DNA of 64,000 bases from Antedon mediterranea (taxonomy: Eukaryota > Echinodermata > Crinoidea > Comatulida > Antedonidae), in assembly GCF_964355755.1 (NCBI RefSeq), contig NC_092673.1, positions 26,229,001 to 26,293,000 on the forward strand, given 5' to 3'. Each line of letters opens with the position of its first letter. Position 1 is the first letter of the stretch. Below, one piece after another: positions 27,719 through 39,560 of the stretch. A program made the translations under genes and the position numbers. Below the pieces are notes generated by a model. The model saw only the letters and a program-made list of their open reading frames with translations. It had not been told where the DNA came from and searched no databases.

Positions 27719-28429
27719 TGTCAAAAAATTAGTGAATTGTGCCAAATGCTTTTTATACAGTAAATAAACTAATACCGTATATTCAGTTGGCTTGGTTAAA
27801 AAATTTGACGAGAATCCGAGGATGGGATTATACTTGAATTACATTACCAAGATTTATTAAATGAATTATCCTAAATTAGGGGGTGGGACTATACTTGAGC
27901 ATGTTCTTCATTCCCTTCATTTTATTTCCATAGAAAACAGTACATACTATTTGTACATTATTATTTATTTAGATTAAATAATGTTTTTCAGAAGAAAATT
28001 GGCTGTTGGTATACAGCAAAAAATAATTGTAAATGTCTATCCAAAACAAATAGCAGCAGATATCTCATTGTTTTAATATGACAAAATAGATTTTTTTTTC
28101 TCCCTTTCAGTTTTTATAGGAAGGTATGTAAATTGCAACTGCAAGATGAAGTCTACTAGATTTTACACGACACGTCATATAAATCTAGCTTCGTGCTATA
28201 TTTATTTAGAATCCGCTAATATAATGATTTGAATAAAAATATGAGATGACAGTCGCAAGTTAATTATATTTATTCCGCAGAGAATTAAATTCAAAACAGC
28301 GGGAACAATAAATAATTTTTTTCGATTTATTTTGTTGATGGATGTTTTATAACAAATTTTTTTAGAATGGCTTATTTTCAAGTGCGGTTTCCATGTCATA
28401 TTCCCTTTCGGTATCGACAAGTTGTTTTA

Positions 28430-28680
28430 ATATACAGTAGCTCCTATTTAGTCGTCATTTTGAATGCTCTGAGAAAGGTATTAGCCCAGAGGGCCAAAGG
28501 TGCTGTTATCATAAGCCATCCAGCCAGAAACGATTCAGTCACGGCAATTGACATTTTGCAATCTATACATAATTTTATACCTTCGTATCAAATGCGGGAA
28601 ATTATTCATTTAACATACTGTATTTCGTTCGGTGTCTTCGGTTATCTTTGTCAGAGGCCGCTAACCTTAGCATAACATTG
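28430..28680. promoter_or_regulatory. Candidate conserved non-coding element
   Basis: A balanced-composition block (…CAGAGGGCCAAAGGTGCTGT…, CACGGCAATTGACATTTTGC) sits in AT-rich DNA. A 102-codon plus-strand ORF (28367-28675) covers it. Its product is not recognisable, has no splice context and starts in an AT-rich run, so a regulatory or unknown exon reading is as likely as coding. Confidence 0.2.
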
Positions 28681-29375
28681 AATGCATTTCAACTCTAAAA
28701 TAAATGCTATATCAAAATATGCAGCACCTCATCTATTACTAAACAGAATTTAAAGTGACTTTGTTTCATAAAATATAATAATTTTTTTCCCCCAAATAAT
28801 AGACAATCTTAGTTATTAATTAAAATTTTAAACGTTCATAAATTAATATTTGTTTAATTTCAAATTCCTTATATTTTCAAAAATAATATTGTTTTGGGGA
28901 TGGAAAATTTCATGTAATAAATTAACTGAGTACCATCGCTTACTGTATATTATTTAAAATTTCTTGTAAGTAAAAAATTTTAATTATTTTTAATTTTCTA
29001 ATTTATTTGGACAAAATGTCTGGCATATATTCAGACGTATGAACCATAATTAGTGTGTAATTTTGTACACGTATTGTATATACCATAAATAATCGTCTTT
29101 CCTATTGACCTTTAATAGGCAGGTAAAATAAAAATGAATAATTCTATTGATCTGATCTATTGATTTTGTATTTCTGATACCTCAAATCTAATTAAAACAA
29201 CTATCAAATAAGAGACAACAATACAATTCCTAATGCTCATGCATTTGTTATATTCTTGATCGACGCATACATTGGGAGTATATTTTGCTGTAGAAATAAA
29301 ACATTTGCAGTATTGCTTAATTTTTCCCATGAAACAAACAGGCAATAATATATATTTTTACACTACGACTAATCT

Positions 29376-29415
29376 CTATTTAAAGAATACCTAAGGGGAC
29401 ACCTTGTTAGATACA
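29376..29415 (+). repeat. Dispersed repeat relic, same vocabulary
   Basis: TCTATTTAAAGAATACCTAA followed by GGGGACACCTTG is a decayed copy of the same terminal motif. Confidence 0.35.
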
Positions 29416-31623
29416 ACAATTTGTGTTGTTATTTCTGAATAATACAGACAAACTAAGAAATTCCAAATTAATTATTAAGTTATTTCATTGCGGTGAACAT
29501 GAAACCAACTAAAAATGTTGTAATTCTAAAATTTTTGTAGGATGAAAAGCGCTTATTCATCACCTAAAAAAAGAACATAAAATGCTCTACTTATATTCAT
29601 AGATCACTTCCGAAAATTGCGCGTGCATGTACAATTCAATTTGGTAGCCATCGTAAAAAGGCAGTTAAGAAATATCAGAGACGTATCCATAATGAAGGGT
29701 CAATGAATACTGTTCAAGATAGATCCATTTCGGCAATCGTGAGAGATCTATTTCGACAGTTGCTAGAGGTCAGCCATTATGATGTGCTAGGCACGGTAAA
29801 TATTGAATCAAATACATAAATAATAAATGATCAGTCTCGTAAAAAGAAAACCAGTAAAATTCAATCCTTTTGCCACTTATTTTAGGAAAATAAAATAAGA
29901 GAAAATTTTTAAAAAACTCTTTATAATATACTACAGTATGTCAGTAAAATGATTCAAAACTCAGTTTTTGTTTTGCTAAATAATTTTGTAAACCATGAAA
30001 TAATATATACTTCTATAATTGTTGTGTATGACTTGAATACTAAAATTCTTTATACATATAATTAATTTATAGAGCTGCAGAGAACCCTGTACTACAGTAC
30101 AGTAATAAAAAAATAATTGTATAACAATATTACTTCCTACCAAAAACGATTGCCATGGTTTTTAGACAAAATAATAATCTGGATTATCAATTTTTTTTAT
30201 TTAACTGGAGATGAACAGACACCTAACTTGTAATAATATGCCAAATCCGTGTATATTGCTGTTATTATCGAGGTATTATCGTTCATGTTAGCTTTAATAT
30301 CCATATTGTTAAAACAACAATTGAGCATAGACAAGCTCACTCACCTGGAAACAGTCAGAAAATTCCCACAAAATAAACAAAAATGAAACCAAACAGACAA
30401 AGCATTCACAGCCTACATTGGAATGACAGGGTAAAAGCCCACCCTCATGAAAGGAATCATGTTCATTTAAAAGTATTAGTAGGCTAACCAGAATTTAGCT
30501 TCAAATATAAAAAATGTTAAATTTTAAATGTATTGTTCTTGGTCCTTTAAGCTTAACTTGAAACTGAGGAAATTTGAATTTGACCCTCCACGGATCCACG
30601 CCAGCCAGCAGTGCAGCGTCTACTAGATCAGCAAGTCCTTGTGTATAAGTCACACAATTCCAATCAAGAGGGAGTTTAGAGAGGTGAATACAAGATGTGA
30701 AGAAGCTAGCCAACTTCTACACATATTTTTTCCCCGTCATTTTTGTTTCTGTTTCATCGCGTTAGTTTATATAGGAAATGACTTCTGGGATTAAAATCAC
30801 ATGCTAGATCAACTTTGACCAGTTAAAATCTTGTCAATCGATTTCACAAACGATTTTTGACTAGACTACCTATGCGTACATTTAATGTTAAATTATAATG
30901 ATAACTACATTAAGTATTTCACAGAGCAAGCGGACATCTGTAATAATATGCAAGAATCAGATCGACGAACGAAATAAAATATGACATAATGTTTGAGCGA
31001 CGCTCAATTTTAAATCTTTCATATCCTGACTGGATTGTCTCTCATCAGAAATATAACCTGGCCTGATAGATTTCTAATACTTTTATTTATTTTTATTGAA
31101 TATTTATATACTGTACTTTTAGTTACATTATTATAGAATATTTTTATAAAATTTACATACTAGATCCCATTGTATAATTAAATTGTATTCATAAATCAAT
31201 ATTGTAATTTAATTGATCAAATTTCTATGGTGAAATATATTACTTCCTTTACTATAATCCAAATAAGATTATGTTGTGAAAATATATTGAAAACCTTCTA
31301 TAGACAAGTTTATATAATCAACAATGACAATTACTTTGTTTTTTTTCAAACAAATTGGACGGTCAGCATGCGAAATCGTAAATTATCTCTAGAAACAGTG
31401 AACTTAGAAGATGGATTTGTTATGAAGCTCTTTAACAATCTCCTTAATATCCTTTTCAGAGGCAAATACAATTATTCTAATCAACCAAATAAACATTAAA
31501 TGCACAATAAAATCGCCCATCAAATGCGCATGCAAGTTGACTAACTTGCTGACAGCGAGATATGCTTGTACTTTTAGACTGCTTTAATTCTCTGTACATA
31601 TGGCATAAGGTGCAGTACCATAA

Positions 31624-31739
31624 GCAAATTCTATAATACACAGTCCTGATAATACACTGTACTGTATGTTGTTAACCTTATGGCCTATAATACAGGTGTC
31701 ACATACTATACATATGTTACACTGTATTATAGAATTTGC
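31624..31739. mobile_element. Short element with 17-bp perfect inverted ends
   Basis: GCAAATTCTATAATACA (31624-31640) and TGTATTATAGAATTTGC (31723-31739) are exact reverse complements. The interior is an AT-rich spacer with TACTGTA-type words. Total 116 bp; a MITE relic is the simplest reading. Confidence 0.6.
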
Positions 31740-34700
31740 CTATAAAATTATAGATAGATATTCTAAATTTGGAGTTTTATTTTATCCGAAATTACTAAAA
31801 TGCGTGTGCCACTAATTTGAGTGCCAATAAAATACTGAATACTCCATGTTTCTTTCTGATTTTGACTGCTTGTTGCTGTATTGTACAGTAGCACAACAGT
31901 TGGTAAATAGATCAGGGAAATTATCATCATCATCAATTTACCATTCAGATTTTAAACAAAAGGCTAACTGATAACCTGTGATCAGAATTGCTAATGATTA
32001 TGTCATTGTAGTTTTGTTATTGTATATTTTTTCCTTTCAGTGAGTCAACAGACAAAAAGTGGACAATTGAAGCAAGAAAACCTGTCAAATTGTGAGATGA
32101 AACCAATAATTAAATGTAATTATTGATATTATTGAAAGAAACAAGCTAGATAAAATCACTAATTTTTCGTAAAATATGTCAGATTTTTTTTCTCAGAAAA
32201 AACAAAACTTATTGGATGTATATTTTTCCTATACAACGATTGACACTAATTAGGACTGCGATTAAATTCCCTATTTGGAGTCCTTGACAATGCATATAAA
32301 AAAAATAAATAAGTCATTTCAAAATTATTTGTGAAGTATTGTTTCTAATCAAATAAATGAAATAAATACAGTGTGACATGGTAGGGAATGATTTCAATAT
32401 TGTGAAAAATAAAACTGAAATTTGATCAGATGGTTGGTTTGTTTAAGGTTAAAAGCCTATGATTGGTAAGGATATTGTAAATTAGGAGACAACAACACAA
32501 CTAATCAAATACATCTTGACATTTAACTATTATTACATTTAGCTTTTCTATTGAAGCAATTCATTAGTATGATCATCTTTTATAAAGTCTTCTAGGCTTT
32601 TAGTACACTACATTTTGTTCTTCAAAAAACTAAATGCATGAAGGCAGTTGTTGAATATTAGAAATGACATGAATACTGAGATAGATACATTTAATATTAC
32701 ATGATTTTTATTGCCAGGACCATGAAGCAAAAGTCAATATGCACATATTATATTGTCCTTGCTTTTCAGTATAGTAATAAAAAATCTTTTATTTTAAAAA
32801 AAGAACATAAATAATAATCATAGCATCTTTAGCTCACTTCCTTGAATTTGTTATTTTTCCAGGAATCCTATATTGCATATTCGTTTAGTTAACTACCATT
32901 TTAAAAAATTTTTTTATTTACATTTCCTTCTGCTTGATTTTAAACGAAATGTAATAAAAATGTCTGTAAAATCACCTTTCTAATAAACTTTTTATAAAAT
33001 TGTGTAATAATATTTTTTATACTAACTAGCTACTTTCAGACCAAAATATAACATGTCAAATTAGACTGATAACTTCTACTTCTGTGCCAACAATCTTGGG
33101 AAAAAAGAAGTGATTGATGAATGGTCAATGATCGAATGACCGGAGAGATAAATGGACAGGCAATGGAAAAACCTAATGGAAAGGAATGAAAATCTGACTG
33201 AACAAGTTGCGGATAATAATAATCTAAAAAGAAGTCTGATTTTCATAAGCGATGTTTTTGACAAACAGACCCTATCAATTTTTATTCCGAATGAATCGTT
33301 TTCTTTACTGTCAAAGCCGCAATTAATTTATTACGTTTTTGAGTTCAAAAATTTAAAAAACATACTGTGTGTTCAATCATCTCTGGTCAGATTTTAATCA
33401 AGTTACAAATTATAATTCTGTGTTGTCTCTTAGAAATATATCTAGCCTATATAGTTATTAATTTTTTAAAATTTATAGCAATATTTTTGTTACTATAAAA
33501 TGAATAACTCTACTTATATGTAATGAATTAAGCCTGAATAATCTACACAAATAACTTTTAAAATAAAGAACTGCAGTGCTTATAACTAAATGTGGCAAAT
33601 CCATATACGTACAGAATGTTTGCAAAAACTTGTCCATCGTTTCAGAAGAATGCTTGGGATAGTGAATACTAATGACAAACCAATGAGAGAACAGCAGCAT
33701 TGCCCATAAATTGTATAACTAATAAAACAACAACCTTTGAAATATCTAAGGTGTGTAGCCTAAGGACATTCTTTTTATGCAATATGCTTTTGTAATATAA
33801 TAGATAAACTTTTTACGAAGCAATATTGCTTTTCTGCGAGCCACATAGCTACTTAATGTCTTCAACACGAAGGAAGAACGTTATGATCCAAATATGCTAA
33901 TTTTAATACAAATATGTCATATCGTCGATTAAGATCGTTATGAAATGACAAGTTAGAACTTTAATTTGAATAAAACATCAGAATTTAACGCTTCACAAGC
34001 CTCTCCTTGGCCCAACATGCATTTATCTACTTGCACATTTCCTTTTAGATTTCATCCTATAACAATCAAATGTGAAATAAATTTGCACCGACTCTGTTGA
34101 ACGGGAAAACGACTGAAAGGGGTTTCTTGAAATTTTGCATTAAAATCTATAATGTACACATTAAAAAAAAATACACATTTAAAAAAAAAAACACTTATTG
34201 CTACTTTCGCCTTAAGATACAAAATTATAAGAACACGTATGAAGTGAATGCACTGAACACAGAAGATTAATGAGATCTTCCATCAGTCTACATATAATAT
34301 AAAATAATAATTATCAAGTGTGGAAGTACAAAGCAAAGACAACCAGAACTCACTCATCAACAATCAATGTAACGACGATGACGATGCTTATTATTATTTT
34401 ATAGTTTAAATTACATTGCTTTTTACTATATTTTATGTGTAGATTGTCTCTAGGGAAGGTGAAGAATCTATGGCTGAACTTATCAACCTAAAGTAAAAGA
34501 ACAATTATGAATTCAAAAAATAAATTCTGGCGGAATATTTATGAAATGCATAATTATAGCCTAGATGATTGCTCATTAATTTCTTTAGGATTGGTGTGTA
34601 TACAAATTTCTATTTATATTTAAATTCATTTCTATAATCAATTATTTATTATCTCCAAATAAAATATAATTATTTAATTATTACATATCATACCAATAAA

Positions 34701-35133
34701 GCGGGTTACAACCTCTAATAGTAGCGTGTCGTTTTAATGAACATAATAATTATACAAATCAATGTGTTAACCTATACCCCTTTGAGATCGCCTGCGTATT
34801 GTGTGCTCTCCAGAGTTTAAACACACTGATTGGTTGAATAAACTCCGGAGTTTTGTTAGATGATGTGAAAGCGGTCTTATTTCAAATCTTTTACTTCAAA
34901 TTCATGTCACAATATGGCAGTTCAGTTTTTGTATCCTCTCAGCCACCAGCACGAAAATTAATATGGCAACAAAATGTCATGAAAGTTGGAAGTATCATGA
35001 AATATATCATCGCATCTCTTCCACCTAGATTACATTCTAGCCTTTCTTTTAGATTAATTTTCAACTACGACTTTTCTCTCATTTGAGGCTTAGGGAGTGG
35101 GGTTGAAAGAGTCGCAGAGTAATGTACAACCCT

Positions 35134-35373
35134 GGCACTAGGTCAGGATTAAACCCCAGCACTAGGTCAGGATTGAACCCCGGCACTAGGTCAGGATTGA
35201 ACCCCGGCACTAGGTCAGGATTGAACCCCGGCACTAGGTCAGGATTGAACCCCGGCACTAGGTCAGGATTGAACCCCGGCACTAGGTCAGGATTGAACCC
35301 CGGCACTAGGTCAGGATTGAACCCCGGCACTAGGTCAGGATTGAACCCCGGCACTAGGTCAGGATTGAACCCC
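35134..35373 (+). repeat. 24-bp minisatellite, 10 copies, grown from a SINE B-box
   Basis: Ten head-to-tail units begin GGCACTAGGTCAGGATTG and end AACCCC, at 35134, 35158, 35182 and so on to 35350. Each contains GGATTGAACC, the reverse complement of a tRNA B-box (GGTTCAATCC). The last unit runs into a tRNA-like head (35374-35430), so the array is an expansion of the B-box part of a minus-strand SINE. The array is open on both strands because 24 is a multiple of three. The resulting repetitive peptides (GFNPDLVP and RSGLNPGT units) are by-products, not genes. Confidence 0.9.
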
Positions 35374-35430
35374 GGACCTTGGGATTGGAAAGTCAAGCAT
35401 GTTAACCACCAAAGCTCCACTACATCTCGT
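35360..35430 (-). mobile_element. tRNA-derived SINE head adjoining the minisatellite
   Basis: On the minus strand GGAGCTTTGGTGGTTAACAT resembles a tRNA A-box region (AGCTCAGTGGTTAAG). About 40 bases later GGGGTTCAATCC is a B-box. This spacing is typical of the pol III promoter of tRNA-derived SINEs. Confidence 0.7.
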
Positions 35431-35778
35431 CGACCAGCATCCACTTGCCCCTATCATGCACTCTTTGCAGGTATACCCCAACAACACAATACTCATTATT
35501 ACAAATCTAGCGCACAAATATGAATATTATTTTCAAATAAGCTTACACAGTAATGAACTATGAACTATGGTTATGACCATCAGATATCTAAATTGGAAAG
35601 AACACATCACTACAAATGAGAGAATTGGAAATTAATTTTAACAGTTAGTATCTTAATCTTGTTAAATCTAACAGAATGAAGAATGTAGGTTGTTGATGTA
35701 ATGTAATCAAAATGGTCATTGGAGTTTGGTTCATGACAAAACTATATCCAGTACAAGCTATGATAATATAAGTATAAT

Positions 35779-35968
35779 AAGAGTTCCAACTCTTAAAATA
35801 TTTCTTAATTTTGAGTTGCAAATTAATATTGGCTGTACATGTAACGCAAATATTTTTAACCAATCACACGCAATAAGAGTTCCAACTCTTAAAATATTTC
35901 TTAATTTTGAGTTCAAAATTAATCTTGGCTGTACACGTAACGCGAATATTTTTAACCAATCACACGCT
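35779..35968 (+). repeat. Direct duplication of a 96-bp unit
   Basis: AAGAGTTCCAACTCTTAAAA, itself a palindrome at its head, starts at 35779 and 35875. Both copies end AACCAATCACACGC, with a CCAAT box. An inverted CCAAT (GTGATTGGCC) follows at 35993-36002. Confidence 0.9.
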
Positions 35969-37239
35969 GCAGATTGAATGAACTGTCGCTTGTGATTGGC
36001 CAAATTACTTGTGCTATGCGTACATCCTTACACTGCATCCTAATAGGAACCAGGCTTAACTAAAGGCCCACTTTTTAATATATTCTCTCTCTTCTGAACG
36101 TTTTCCGTCTTCCGACATTACGCATTCCACAATTTTTTTAATATACAGTATAAGGCAATTTAATTCAAGATGCTCCTTCTAGGAACCTGCACAGAGACCT
36201 AAATCAGGAGTGAAGATTATATTTGTTGTAACAATTAAATTTAATACAAATGTTTACAGTAACTATAAAATAAGGATTTCGTTCTTATTTCCTTTAAATC
36301 AACTTTTCAGGATATGCTAATACAGGAAATGGTAAATTGAGACAAGACAAAAAAGGTGCAGTACTATCAATGAGTACCATCTAAGTAATAGGGTGTGCCG
36401 CACTAATTAACACAATACACAATTGTTACAATATAAATATACAGTACAATCTAATACAGAGATCATATTATTGCATATTTTATAACCACTTAATTAAAAT
36501 TCAATTTTTGAAAAAGGTTGCCTACTAAGGGAGGTACTAGAATAGTCCTAAAAACTAATGAATATAACTCCACAACATAAAATAATGATATAATAACATA
36601 CAATAACATGTATATTGATTTCATTTTTTAATCATGATTTTAAAATAAAATCAATAATAAATAGCAATAATATATATTACTAGGTTACATAATATGAATT
36701 TATATACTCGTATTGTGAATATTATTAATATTATTTTTAATTTTAACTTTGTACCATTTATATAATTGGTTTAAGATTAAGTAATCTCATAATTAGACAA
36801 AAACTAATTTATTGGTTTTTACAAAGGCAATTAATGAAAACAGAAAGTCATGACAAATATTCATTTCTTAATTGGATTTCAATAAGCAATAGTTAATTTA
36901 ACAAATGTAGTTGTCGCCAAACATTTTCATACTAACAAAACACAATGTACATCCTAGTTTTTCCATTCACGCAACTTGCATTTAACTATAATTGCGTTAG
37001 TTTTCTTTCTTTCTTTATCCTACTATTAAATGTAACGGATTATTCAGAATATGTCGTTTTTTTTTAATACATTCCTGATAAGTTTAAATAAACGATATAA
37101 ATTACAGCCATTGCCGATTTTAGTCACATTTAGTTCTTTAACAAAAATATCATTTTGGGAATTATCTTGCTATATTACTCTTATCTGCGTTTGATAAATA
37201 GGGACCACGATTTAGAAAAGAGACACGAGAGAATGGAAA

Positions 37240-37312
37240 TGACCACCTTGAGGTGGGGTGTCCTTAGTTTAATGGCCAGCGCTTTCTTTGCAAATGGTTC
37301 GCCAGTTTAGAA
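37240..37312 (+). mobile_element. Decayed tRNA-like SINE 5' end
   Basis: GACCACCTTGAGGTGGG is followed by CTTAGTTTAATGGCCAGCGC, an A-box-like stretch. The B-box is degenerate. The leader is shared with 56771-56822. Confidence 0.35.
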
Positions 37313-37685
37313 CATTTCATTTTATTGCACTTCTTTAAATTATTATGGAACATTTAATTGGTATCTCAATAGACCTAAACTTTTAAAAGAATCGTAATCA
37401 AAGAAATGAACAGGAAGCGAACATCATGTAAAGAGAAATATTTACATTTTTTCGCAATATTACAATTTTTTTAAATATTAAATGATTTTTGTTGTCAAGT
37501 ATAGAGTGAATTTCACACAACCGAAATAAAAAATGTACTGAGAAACTGAACAAACTAATTTTATACTTGATTTTTTCCTCAATGCAAAATCCCAACAATT
37601 TATCTATCAACTGTAAATATCATCTCCAAAGACACACAACTACTTGTTTCTTTATTAAAAAATTACTAAAAACAAGACTACACTA

Positions 37686-37838
37686 CTACACTATCAAACT
37701 AGCCCAAATATGGTAGTGATGTGCCCAAATACGGTAGTGATATGCCCCAATATGGTAGTGATATGACATCACAATGTCCATATATGGGCACATCATATTT
37801 TATTGTCATATAAAGTTTGATAGTGTATACAGAGCTTT
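37686..37838. mobile_element. MITE copy (same family as 61350-61511)
   Basis: The ends read CTACACTATCAAACT and AGTTTGATAGTGTATACAGA. Between them are three tandem copies of a unit reading like AATATGGTAGTGATATGCCC, so the subterminal unit is expanded here. The left terminus is degraded. Confidence 0.75.
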
Positions 37839-38084
37839 AGATTTGATATCGGAAATAAGGTTTCTAAACAAATTGTCAAATATTCTATGAATTGGATTAA
37901 TTTATATTATAAACGAGAATTGTATATTTAGGATTTCGCTTGCAATTTATAATGTGATTTGTCATAATTATTCATAACCTTGATAAATATGCAACATAGA
38001 TCTTGTCTGTACTTTCTATGTTTTAATATATTCACAAGTTCCAACCAAATTTATGTATACACTCTTTCAAATGAGAAAGTATAT

Positions 38085-38106
38085 ATGACTATGACTATGA
38101 CTATGA
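38085..38106 (+). repeat. (ATGACT)n hexanucleotide repeat
   Basis: ATGACT repeats about three and a half times. Confidence 0.9.
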
Positions 38107-38998
38107 ATCTCAATAATTACGCATAGATTCAAATTAACTTTCTCTATCTCAAGAAATACATAGAAAACAAATGCAGAAACTACATACATTTTAATCTAAA
38201 TACAGTGTACTGTACGATACAAAATCGCAAATAAATTAACCATTATACGCATTTTCTGTTAATTTTTTTTATAGATCGGGATGCTTTAATATTTTTCATA
38301 AACAATTTAGTGTTTTGAAAGTGAAATTAACAGATTTACCGGTAGAGTAAAGGTCAATGAAAGATTCTAAATGATTATTAAAGTTAAATAGCATACTGTA
38401 ATCTTTGTTCAACAATTTCATGTTAAAAACTAGTAGTAAGTAAATATACATACAACGCATACAAATTATTGCTAGGTTTATTGTAAACATACAAAGTATA
38501 CTAACGACGAGAATAATTTAATTCTGAGAAATTTGATATGCCTAATGCAGGGTTCACTGGTATTAAATATGTTTACATTATCGAGCATTGGTTCCGGTAA
38601 CGCTGCGAGACGACCTATCGTTTCTGCTTTCATCGAGCATGATAGATAATCAAATCTTATATTTTTCTGTAAGTATATGTGAAATATGAAACAGCAAAAT
38701 TATTGGATCGCAGCATTTGCAGTGAATATGTCATGTATTGACGTATGTTATTGTGACTCATTTACCATACGCACCTAAACGACAGAATGAGTCACTCATG
38801 TACTCCTCATTTTATTTTTTTTATCTTTGAAAACTGCAAACAACAATCATCTGTTATTTCCCAACTGGTATTCACGTGAGAAACTAATATGCTCAGAAAC
38901 ATAGACCAGCTGTTGCGTAGATAGACGACACGTATCCAAAACCAGTCACCAAGTTACAGATAAAAACCTTAAGCAAAAAAATACCAATATAGGCTTAC

Positions 38999-39091
38999 CC
39001 GTGGAACAGCTATAGGCTGGTGTACAGGTTGGTGATAAATGATAGGGTACTGTGAATATGGTATCATGACTAAGCCTGATGTATCCATCAT
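38999..39091 (-). CDS. Candidate alternative N-terminal exon of the TIA1-type gene
   Basis: An ATG-initiated open segment on the minus strand starts at 39091 (ATGATG; the second ATG is at 39088). It reads MMDTSGLVMIPYSQYPIIYH and then QPVHQPIAVPR before a good donor GTAAGCC at 38992-38998. Its 31 codons end in phase 0, which is the phase exon 13462-13507 needs. The composition (P, Q, Y, I, V) is unlike the surrounding AT-rich intron. Upstream on the minus strand there is a CCAAT box (39449-39453), an AT box (39420-39427) and a GC-richer stretch that could be promoter plus 5' UTR. If spliced to 13462, the protein would lack RNP1 and RNP2 of RRM1. It could instead be a cassette exon (AG directly before ATG) or belong to an unrelated transcript. 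I do not recognise the peptide. Confidence 0.45.
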
Positions 39092-39099
39092 CTCTTGTA

Positions 39100-39560
39100 T
39101 AATCAAAATATATATATAAAAACTAGAGTTTAATATACTATATAAACAATACTATATAAATATTGTTCTCCGCAGAAAATTCTTGAGCACCAGACGCGCG
39201 AGTACCACTTTCAAGCCACAGGCTAATGATTCATCTGAACCACACTCCAATGTCGTACTGTACAACGTACTTTATCCAAAAAACAAGAAAATCCTGTTTT
39301 ATATCTGTAGTAGGCAATTGGACTTGAGTTGAGCCTCTTTCACGTAGTAGTAGCAGTCCGTCCAACAGCTTCACTTCACACAGGTCCAATAGGAATAACA
39401 TGTGATAAACTCACAGTACTATAAATAAACCAGTCTAAGCGGCATTTGATTGGTCGATAGCCCCTACTACAGTCTGTACTAATTGCAAAAGCAAGCAAAA
39501 TGCACAAGAGCTGTATCACTTGACTGAACATATTGTTCCTGGCACTAGCGGATTGGTGGA
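39100..39560 (-). promoter_or_regulatory. Possible intronic promoter and 5' UTR for the 38999-39091 exon
   Basis: This stretch is GC-richer than its neighbours. On the minus strand it shows a CCAAT box (ATTGG on plus at 39449-39453), then 20-30 bases downstream an AT box (TATAAATA on plus, 39420-39427), then about 300 bases of mixed sequence leading to the ATG at 39091. TATAAATA is in its canonical orientation on the plus strand, so the promoter, if real, could be bidirectional or fire the other way. A short upstream ORF (ATGAATCATTAG) precedes the main ATG. Confidence 0.25.

Larger units (their letters stand above)
13508..31623. other. Giant intron, promoter-distal part
   Basis: Apart from the CpG island and repeats listed, this is AT-rich sequence without recognisable genes. 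GC-richer blocks at 13910-14180, 18890-18970 and 19355-19700 stand out in composition. A possible 18-codon open segment bounded by AG and GTTAGT lies at about 20659-20720. ORFs of 60-100 codons here show no recognisable domains. Confidence 0.55.

Noticed and set aside
28082-28122. Microexon-like 13-nt segment between ctccctttcag and GTATGTAAA on the plus strand
   Set aside because: Splice-like signals alone in pyrimidine-rich intron are expected by chance. There is no frame or partner.
30340-30400. Strong GTGAGTGAGC donor-like site on the minus strand
   Set aside because: No open, coding-like segment or acceptor could be assigned upstream of it.
33152-33397. 81-codon plus-strand ORF with a coiled-coil-like start
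   Set aside because: The later half turns into AT-driven low complexity. No acceptor or donor defines an exon.
35079-35523. Overlapping ORFs on both strands encoding octapeptide repeats (GFNPDLVP / RSGLNPGT)
   Set aside because: They arise from a 24-bp minisatellite whose unit length is a multiple of three. Both strands are open and the array sits in a SINE, so no protein is implied.
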